From Pseudomonadaceae bacterium (GTDB taxonomy: Bacteria; Pseudomonadota; Gammaproteobacteria; Pseudomonadales; Azotimanducaceae), in the NCBI GenBank assembly GCA_024743435.1, contig JANSWO010000006.1, positions 1 to 64,000 of the forward strand: 64,000 bases of DNA, written 5' to 3'. Positions 58,706 to 64,000 of this stretch are shown here, in pieces. The notes below the pieces were generated by a model. It was not told the origin of the DNA. It ran no database searches and was given only the letters and a program-made list of their open reading frames with translations. Numbering within the stretch: the stretch's first letter is position 1; each line of letters starts with the position of its first letter. A program made the translations under genes and the position numbers.

Positions 58706-59329
58706 TTGTTTCGTCTGGTCACCACTGTTTGCGTCGTTCTGGTTATCGCCGGAGCGCTGTGGCTGTTCTGGCTGCAACCCTCTGGCAACGAAGACGCAAT
58801 GGATACGCTGTTGCCGCCTGAACTGGCCGATGAGCCGGACGTACTGATTCAAGGCGCATTCATTCGCCAGTTCGAACTGACCGGCGACTTGAAATACACC
58901 CTGCGGGCAGCCGAAATCCGACACTTTGATCGCGATACGCTCACCAACTTGAGCAAACCCGAACTCGTACTGTTCGACCCAGTCGAGCCGCCCTGGAACG
59001 TCAGCGCCATTCGCGGCCAGATTACTGAGGGTGAGCATTCCGGACTCGCTCAGGAGAAAGTTGAGCTGACCGACGACGTCGTATTGCTACAGCGGCAGGC
59101 CGACGAGGGTTTCATCGAGATCCACACACCTGGTCTTACGATCTATCCAGACAGCCAGTACGCCGAATCCAGCCTCGATGTTATGATCGATACCAACGTT
59201 GGCCGGACAAAAGCGGTCGGCCTCACCGGCGATCTAGCCACAGGTGTGATCAAACTCGGATCCAATGCGAAACAGCGCGTCCATACCATTGTCCTACCCC
59301 AGACTCTGTCTGGCCGGCACTCGTCCTAG
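58706..59329 (+). CDS. lptC: LPS transport periplasmic anchor LptC
   Basis: Bitopic protein that takes lipopolysaccharide from LptBFG and passes it to LptA. The 207-aa product has one N-terminal membrane helix (about 3-20) and a beta-jellyroll with the family pattern Y-T-L-R-A-A-E-I-R-H-F and T-P-G-L-T-I-Y-P-D. The only reasonable start is TTG 58706, since an in-frame stop lies at 58685. Confidence 0.92.
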   Translation: MFRLVTTVCVVLVIAGALWLFWLQPSGNEDAMDTLLPPELADEPDVLIQGAFIRQFELTGDLKYTLRAAEIRHFDRDTLTNLSKPELVLFDPVEPPWNVSAIRGQITEGEHSGLAQEKVELTDDVVLLQRQADEGFIEIHTPGLTIYPDSQYAESSLDVMIDTNVGRTKAVGLTGDLATGVIKLGSNAKQRVHTIVLPQTLSGRHSS

Positions 59330-59333
59330 CTTG

Positions 59334-59855
59334 ATGAGCCTATGCCAACGCGCTTTTGCCGTGCTCGCGATAATCATCGCGGCGGCGCTGTCAGTCACCG
59401 CCAGCGCTTTGCCAGACGATGCTGGCAAACCAATACACATCCGCGGCGATAACGCCGAGTTCGACCAGAACAATGGTTTGCTCATCTACACCGGCGCCGT
59501 GCGCATTGACCAGGGCACGCTTCGTGTCACAGCAGATCGGATGGTGGTCGAGTATCGCGACGATCAGGTGGTGAAGATCACCGCCGAGGGCACCCCGGCT
59601 TCGTACCAGCAACAGCTCGAGGCCGACGAAGGCCTGGTCAATGCCGATGCGAAAACAATCGTCTACCACACCACTTCCGAGAAGGTAGATCTGATTGGCG
59701 AAGCCTTCCTTACTCAGGAAGGCAACGAATTTCAGGGTTCTGTGATTCGCTATAACATTCGCCAGGGCCGCGTGGATGCCGAATCGAAAAGCGACGCGCC
59801 GGTTCGCATGATGCTGCAACCCGCACCCGTCGAGCGGTCCGTCAATGGCGGCTGA
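59334..59855 (+). CDS. lptA: LPS transport periplasmic bridge protein LptA
   Basis: Forms the periplasmic bridge for lipopolysaccharide. From ATG 59334 the 173-aa precursor has a signal peptide ending near A-S-A-L-P, then the OstA-like domain starting I-H-I-R-G-D-N-A-E-F and including L-R-V-T-A-D-R-M-V-V. The open frame from 59265 overlaps lptC and is not needed. Confidence 0.95.
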   Translation: MSLCQRAFAVLAIIIAAALSVTASALPDDAGKPIHIRGDNAEFDQNNGLLIYTGAVRIDQGTLRVTADRMVVEYRDDQVVKITAEGTPASYQQQLEADEGLVNADAKTIVYHTTSEKVDLIGEAFLTQEGNEFQGSVIRYNIRQGRVDAESKSDAPVRMMLQPAPVERSVNGG

Positions 59856-59876
59856 CACCGTCTCCGTGCACCGACA

Positions 59877-60602
59877 GTGAGCACGTTAAACGCTTCAGAG
59901 CTGGTGAAGCACTACGGTAACAAGGTTGCCGTAGCCGATATCTCCATGCGAATCGACAGCGGCGAAATCGTTGGCCTGCTGGGTGCTAACGGTGCTGGCA
60001 AGACCACCTGCTTCTACATGATCGTCGGCCTGCTGCGTGCGGATGCGGGCAGCATCACCATCGATGACAAAGACATCACGCACACCCCGATGCACACTCG
60101 CGCCCGACAGGGAATCGGCTACCTGCCTCAGGATGCAAGCGTGTTCCGGCGCCTCAGTGTGTTCGACAACCTGATGGCAGTGATCGAGCTGAATCGCTCC
60201 GTCGCGCGCCGGGACCGGCGCGACATTGCGATGGGTCTGCTCGATGAGTTCAACTTGTCAGCGCTGCGCGACCAGCGCGGCGAGAGCCTGTCCGGCGGTG
60301 AACGGCGTCGCCTGGAGATCGCACGCGCGCTGGCGAGCCAGCCACGTTTCATGCTGCTGGATGAGCCATTTGCCGGTGTCGACCCGATTTCCGTATCGGA
60401 TATAAAAGCCGGCATCTCCGATCTTGCACAGCGGGATATCGGCGTGCTGATTACCGATCACAGCGTGCGCGAAACGCTGGATATCTGTGATCGCGCCTAC
60501 ATCGTGCACGATGGTGTGATCATTGCCGAGGGCGGCACCGACGAGATTCTACGCAACGAGACCGTGCGCAGCGTCTATCTCGGTGACAGCTTTAGGCTGT
60601 AG
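59877..60602 (+). CDS. lptB: LPS export ABC transporter ATPase LptB
   Basis: ATPase of the LptB2FG extractor. The 241-aa protein has Walker A G-A-N-G-A-G-K-T (36-43), the Q-loop region Y-L-P-Q-D-A-S-V-F, signature L-S-G-G-E-R-R-R and Walker [15 protein letters not shown] start. lptA-lptB-rpoN is a conserved order. Confidence 0.98.
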   Translation: MSTLNASELVKHYGNKVAVADISMRIDSGEIVGLLGANGAGKTTCFYMIVGLLRADAGSITIDDKDITHTPMHTRARQGIGYLPQDASVFRRLSVFDNLMAVIELNRSVARRDRRDIAMGLLDEFNLSALRDQRGESLSGGERRRLEIARALASQPRFMLLDEPFAGVDPISVSDIKAGISDLAQRDIGVLITDHSVRETLDICDRAYIVHDGVIIAEGGTDEILRNETVRSVYLGDSFRL

Positions 60603-60641
60603 TCTGAGCCTGTAGACAATCGATGATCACCGCCACCTGAC

Positions 60642-62117
60642 ATGAAGCAGTCTCTTCAGCTCAAGATTGGTCAGTCTCTGACCATGACCCCACAACTGCA
60701 GCAGGCAATTCGTCTGCTGCAACTGTCGTCGCTGGAGTTGTCTGCAGAAATCACCCAGGCGCTCGAATCCAATCCCATGCTGGAAGCAGAGGACGATACC
60801 GACAGCACCGATGATGAGCTTAGTGCGGATGATGCGGCCGACGACGAGTTGGATAGCGATGGTCTGCAGGATCCCGCAGACCCGGAAATGACTGGCGACA
60901 TGGAAGAAGCGTGGGACGCCGAACTGCCCGACGACCTGCCGGTCGACAGCTCCTGGGACGACATTTACCTGCCAAGCACGACGCCGAGCGCACCGGCGGC
61001 ATCTGACGATGAGTATCGTCCAGAGGACAGCAGCGAAGAGACGCTGCAGGATCATCTGCTGTGGCAACTGAACTTAACCCCGATGTCCGACAGCGACCGC
61101 GCCATCGCGCTAGCCATCATCGACGGCATCGACAGCGCCGGGATGCTGTTGACCGAACTGGAAGAGATCGTTCAGGACACGCCCGAGGATATCGAGATCG
61201 AAGAGGTCACGGCGGTGCTGAAACGGATTCAGCAGTTTGATCCGCCGGGCATCGCCGCTCGCAACCTCAGCGAGTGTTTGTCTCTGCAATTGACCGCCCT
61301 CACCGACCCGCCACCAGCAACCCCGCTCGCACAGGTGTTGCTGCAAGAACACATGAAAGCACTCAGTACCCGCGACTACGCAGGTATCAAGCGGGCGCTG
61401 AAGCTCTCGGATGAAGAGTTGGCTGAAGCAATTGAGTTGATCCAGACGCTGAACCCGCGACCGGGTAACGCCGTCGATACCAGCGAGCCGGAGTACGTGG
61501 TGCCTGATGTCTTTGTGCGCAAAGACGGCAATCGCTGGCTGGTGGAATTGAACAACGACACGCTACCGAAGCTGCGCATCAACAACGGCTACGCCGGCCT
61601 GATCAAACGAGCCGACAACAGCCGCGATAACACGTTCCTCAAAGACAACCTGCAGGAAGCGCGCTGGTTTTTGAAGAGTATCGCCAGCCGCCAGGAAACC
61701 TTGCTGAAGGTGGCCAGCCAGATCGTCGAACAGCAGCGTGGCTTTCTCGATTATGGTGAGGAGGCTATGAAACCACTGGTGTTGCAGGACATTGCCGACG
61801 CCATCGATATGCACGAATCCACCGTGTCCAGGGTGACGAATCGCAAGTACATGCACACGCCCCGCGGCATCTTCGAGCTGAAGTACTTTTTCTCAAGCCA
61901 CGTCGGCACCACAGGCGGCGGCGAGGTCTCCAGCACCGCGATTCGGGCGCTTATCAAGAAGCTCACCGCCGAGGAGAACCCCCGTAAGCCCTTGAGTGAC
62001 AACAAGATTGCCAGCCTGCTCGCAGAACAGGATATTAAGGTCGCGCGACGGACCGTGGCGAAGTATCGTGAGTCCATGGCCATACCGCCTTCCAACGAAC
62101 GCAAGCGCCTTGTTTAG
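60642..62117 (+). CDS. rpoN: RNA polymerase sigma-54 factor
   Basis: Alternative sigma factor that needs an AAA+ activator; directs nitrogen, pilus and flagellar genes in many gammaproteobacteria. The 491-aa protein has the Gln/Leu-rich region I (1-50), a very acidic region II (about 50-125), the core-binding and HTH regions, and the RpoN box [10 protein letters not shown] (468-477) that reads the -24 element. The consensus sigma-54 promoter at 10681-10696 is a likely target. Confidence 0.99.
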   Translation: MKQSLQLKIGQSLTMTPQLQQAIRLLQLSSLELSAEITQALESNPMLEAEDDTDSTDDELSADDAADDELDSDGLQDPADPEMTGDMEEAWDAELPDDLPVDSSWDDIYLPSTTPSAPAASDDEYRPEDSSEETLQDHLLWQLNLTPMSDSDRAIALAIIDGIDSAGMLLTELEEIVQDTPEDIEIEEVTAVLKRIQQFDPPGIAARNLSECLSLQLTALTDPPPATPLAQVLLQEHMKALSTRDYAGIKRALKLSDEELAEAIELIQTLNPRPGNAVDTSEPEYVVPDVFVRKDGNRWLVELNNDTLPKLRINNGYAGLIKRADNSRDNTFLKDNLQEARWFLKSIASRQETLLKVASQIVEQQRGFLDYGEEAMKPLVLQDIADAIDMHESTVSRVTNRKYMHTPRGIFELKYFFSSHVGTTGGGEVSSTAIRALIKKLTAEENPRKPLSDNKIASLLAEQDIKVARRTVAKYRESMAIPPSNERKRLV

Positions 62118-62424
62118 GCTGCTTCGACACCAACCAGACTCGATCGGGTCGCGCGCGCCGCGCGGTCCAAGCACCACAACGCACCAACCTTTTCCCACGA
62201 CGCGCCCAAGGGCCCCGATCGCCGCAGCGCGCGCGAACTCAATGCTTTCTGCTGTCGAATCTGCCGCCGGCTGCGCCCGCAGTGACTATGCTGTGTGTAA
62301 CGGCTCGGCGAGATCGCAGAAACATGGCGTGCGGAATGTCCGGATATCGAGGCCCTTCCGCTCGCGCTATCTTTCACCAGCAGTGCACGGAGCACTGCTT
62401 TCTTGTCCCGCCTGGAGGTAACCT
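62118..62424. other. Intergenic region between rpoN and hpf
   Basis: About 300 GC-rich bases without a gene that I can support. Apart from a hairpin at 62379-62399 and the strong GGAGGT ribosome site of hpf, I see no clear promoter. Confidence 0.5.
62379..62399 (+). terminator. Hairpin before hpf: rpoN terminator or hpf leader
   Basis: AGCAGTGC and GCACTGCT form a perfect 8-bp stem with a 5-base loop, followed by TTCTTGT. It ends only 25 bases before the hpf ATG, next to the ribosome site. It may end rpoN transcripts or control hpf. Confidence 0.5.
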
Positions 62425-62724
62425 ATGCAACTGAGCATCACTGGCCATCATGTCGACGTCACCGACGCGCTGCGTAATTACGTAAACGCGAAGTTCGACA
62501 AGATTGAGAGACATTACGACCACATCACCAATGCGCACGTTGTGCTGACGGTGGAGAAACAAGTCCAGAAAGCGGAGGCGACGCTGCACGTAACGGGTAG
62601 CGAAGTGTTCGCTGACAGCGAAAACGAAGACCTGTATGCCGCTATCGATGCGATGAGCGACAAGCTTGATCGACAGATCATCAAGCACAAAGAAAAGACC
62701 GTCGAACGACACCACGGTCGCTGA
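62425..62724 (+). CDS. hpf: Ribosome hibernation promoting factor (short HPF)
   Basis: Binds the 30S decoding region and helps form inactive 100S ribosomes in stationary phase. The 99-aa protein begins M-Q-L-S-I-T-G-H-H-V-D-V-T-D-A-L-R and contains E-V-F-A-D-S-E-N-E-D-L-Y-A-A-I-D. It lacks the C-terminal domain of long HPF, as in other gammaproteobacteria. GGAGGT ribosome site. Confidence 0.97.
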   Translation: MQLSITGHHVDVTDALRNYVNAKFDKIERHYDHITNAHVVLTVEKQVQKAEATLHVTGSEVFADSENEDLYAAIDAMSDKLDRQIIKHKEKTVERHHGR

Positions 62725-62732
62725 GGTAAGAC

Positions 62733-63314
62733 ATGAGCGCGCATTCCAATCCCAGCGGTGACAACGATTCCGCCGCAGCGAAACCGAATGCCAACGCTCA
62801 CCGTCTGGCTGATGTCCTGCTGTCACAATGCACGCAGGCACAGGCAAAGCTTGGCAGCAGAAAGGCGACGCTGGATCGCGTCGCCGACCTGCTAACCGAC
62901 GAGATCGACGTCGAGCCAGATGACCAGGAAGATGAGCTCACCTCGCGCGCAGTATTCGATGCATTGCTCGCGCGCGAGCGCCTGGGCAGCACCGCTCTCG
63001 GCGAAGGCGTCGCCATCCCCCACTGCCGCCTCGCGGGCATGACCGGCATCCGTGCGGCTCTCATCACGCTGGCAGAAGGCGTGGATTTCGATGCGCCTGA
63101 CGGCGGGCCGGTGGACCTGCTGTGCTGCCTGATTGTCGGCGAAGAAGAGCAGGATCGACATCTCAAGCTACTGTCCCAGCTTGCTCAGATATTCAGCGAC
63201 GCTGGCAAACGGCGTGCGCTCCGGGCTGAGAAAACCGCTGACGGCTTGTATCGACAGCTGCTTGCCTTTGCGCCCGATTCGGATCGGAGCGTCAGCCAAG
63301 ACGGCGCAAAATGA
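62733..63314 (+). CDS. ptsN: Nitrogen-PTS EIIA component PtsN
   Basis: Phosphate acceptor of the nitrogen-related phosphotransferase system, with regulatory rather than transport roles. The phospho-His is His97 in G-V-A-I-P-H-C-R-L. The protein (193 aa) is longer than the usual ~155 because of an N-terminal polar extension of about 22 residues and an acidic insert near 57-70. Its stop overlaps the rapZ start in ATGA. Confidence 0.95.
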   Translation: MSAHSNPSGDNDSAAAKPNANAHRLADVLLSQCTQAQAKLGSRKATLDRVADLLTDEIDVEPDDQEDELTSRAVFDALLARERLGSTALGEGVAIPHCRLAGMTGIRAALITLAEGVDFDAPDGGPVDLLCCLIVGEEEQDRHLKLLSQLAQIFSDAGKRRALRAEKTADGLYRQLLAFAPDSDRSVSQDGAK

Positions 63315-64000
63315 AGCTCTACATCCTGTCTGGACGCAGCGGCTCAGGGAAAAGCACCGCCCTTCGTGCCCTTGAAGACGTGGGCTTTAACTGCATCGAC
63401 AATTTCCCGGTCAGCCTCCTGCAATCGCTCGTCCACAACGCCGTGCGAGACCCACTAAAGCGCAGTGACAAAACCGCCGTTTGCATCGATGCGCGTAGTA
63501 CCGCGCTGGAGCGTTTTCCCGAAATTCTTCTATCTCTCGACCGGATGGATCTCGATATTCAGCTCATCTATCTGGATGCACGCAGCCCAGAGCTCGTGAA
63601 GCGCTTCAGCGAAACCCGGCGTCGACATCCGCTCACAAACGACAGTACCGACCTGCGCCAGGCGCTCGATGCTGAGCAGGCCGTGTTGGAGAACATCTCC
63701 GATCTCGCCGACCTCAACATCGATACAACCACTATGCCCGCCAGCGCTCTAGTCGAGCTGATCAAATCACGCGTCGCCGAACGGATCGGTGATGAGCTGT
63801 CTCTACTGTTTCGCTCATTCGGTTTCAAATACGGAGTGCCGGTGGATGCCGACATGGTGTTCGACATTCGCTGTCTGCCAAATCCCTACTGGGAGGAGGA
63901 ACTGCGGCCGTTCACCGGACTCGATGCGCCCGTAGAGCGATATCTGGCTGAGCAGAGCGACGTCAACGATATGTTCAATGACATCCGGCGCTATCTCGAG
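63311..64000 (+). CDS. rapZ: RNase adapter protein RapZ, partial
   Basis: In E. coli RapZ guides RNase E to the sRNA GlmZ and so controls glucosamine-6-phosphate synthase. The visible 230 codons start M-K-L-Y-I-L-S-G and include Walker A G-R-S-G-S-G-K-S (8-15), D-N-F-P, Y-L-D-A-R-S and S-F-G-F-K-Y-G-V-P-V-D-A-D. The frame is open to the window edge; about 50-60 residues are expected beyond it. Confidence 0.96.
   Translation, partial: MKLYILSGRSGSGKSTALRALEDVGFNCIDNFPVSLLQSLVHNAVRDPLKRSDKTAVCIDARSTALERFPEILLSLDRMDLDIQLIYLDARSPELVKRFSETRRRHPLTNDSTDLRQALDAEQAVLENISDLADLNIDTTTMPASALVELIKSRVAERIGDELSLLFRSFGFKYGVPVDADMVFDIRCLPNPYWEEELRPFTGLDAPVERYLAEQSDVNDMFNDIRRYLE

Overview
This window is a 64 kb block of a gammaproteobacterial chromosome, GC-rich and almost entirely core genes. 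Several gene orders match Pseudomonas and its relatives: nadC–tRNA-Thr–pilin–pilB–pilC–pilD–coaE–yacG, argJ–secA–M23 peptidase–dciA–lpxC–ftsZ, rsmI–rnpB–mraZ, rplM–rpsI–petABC–sspAB, hisD–hisG–murA–ibaG–mlaBCDEF, and yrbG–kdsC–lptCAB–rpoN–hpf–ptsN–rapZ. The envelope is Gram-negative (LpxC, KDO, Lpt, Mla, LpoA), the peptidoglycan is meso-DAP type (DNPR motif in MurE), and respiration uses a cytochrome bc1 complex. I cannot name the genus.

Layout. 1-4.6 kb: pyruvate dehydrogenase aceE-aceF on the minus strand, followed by palindromic repeats. 4.9-6.5 kb: ampD and nadC, divergent. 6.6-16.2 kb: a type IV pilus locus with a TfpX/Z-like accessory protein, a Wzy/PglL-like glycan ligase, tRNA-Thr(CGT), two pilins, a sigma-54 promoter for the major pilin, and pilB, pilC, pilD, coaE, yacG. 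16.2-24.1 kb: argJ, secA, an M23 peptidase, dciA and lpxC, interrupted by two intergenic regions built of repeated palindromes. 24.3-37.4 kb: the division and cell-wall (dcw) cluster from ftsZ back to mraZ, with an MraZ operator. 37.8-43.2 kb: RNase P RNA, rsmI, lpoA, yraN, dolP, sspB and sspA. 43.5-50.2 kb: petCBA, rpsI, rplM, a DegS-like protease and zapE. 50.2-57 kb: hisD, hisG, murA, ibaG and mlaBCDEF. 57.2-64 kb: yrbG, kdsC, lptC, lptA, lptB, rpoN, hpf, ptsN and the start of rapZ.

How the genes work together. Most serve envelope growth: precursor synthesis (murA, murC, murD, murE, mraY), septal synthesis (ftsI, ftsW, ftsQ, ftsL, ftsA, ftsZ, lpoA), lipid A and LPS supply and transport (lpxC, kdsC, lptA-C), phospholipid retention (mla), export (secA) and envelope stress sensing (degS, dolP). 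The sigma-54 gene rpoN lies in the same window as a consensus sigma-54 promoter in front of the major pilin.

No defence system, prophage, CRISPR array or transposase was found. The most unusual observations are: four 46-bp tandem units with compensatory changes in their hairpin arms, next to secA; a mosaic of repeated palindromic elements around the M23/dciA genes; a dcw cluster with no murF, murG, murB or ddl although every junction is a tight overlap; absence of both SIS-domain genes (diaA, kdsD) from their usual operons; a cysteine-free major pilin next to a glycan ligase; and an S-x-Q in place of S-x-N in the FtsI active site.
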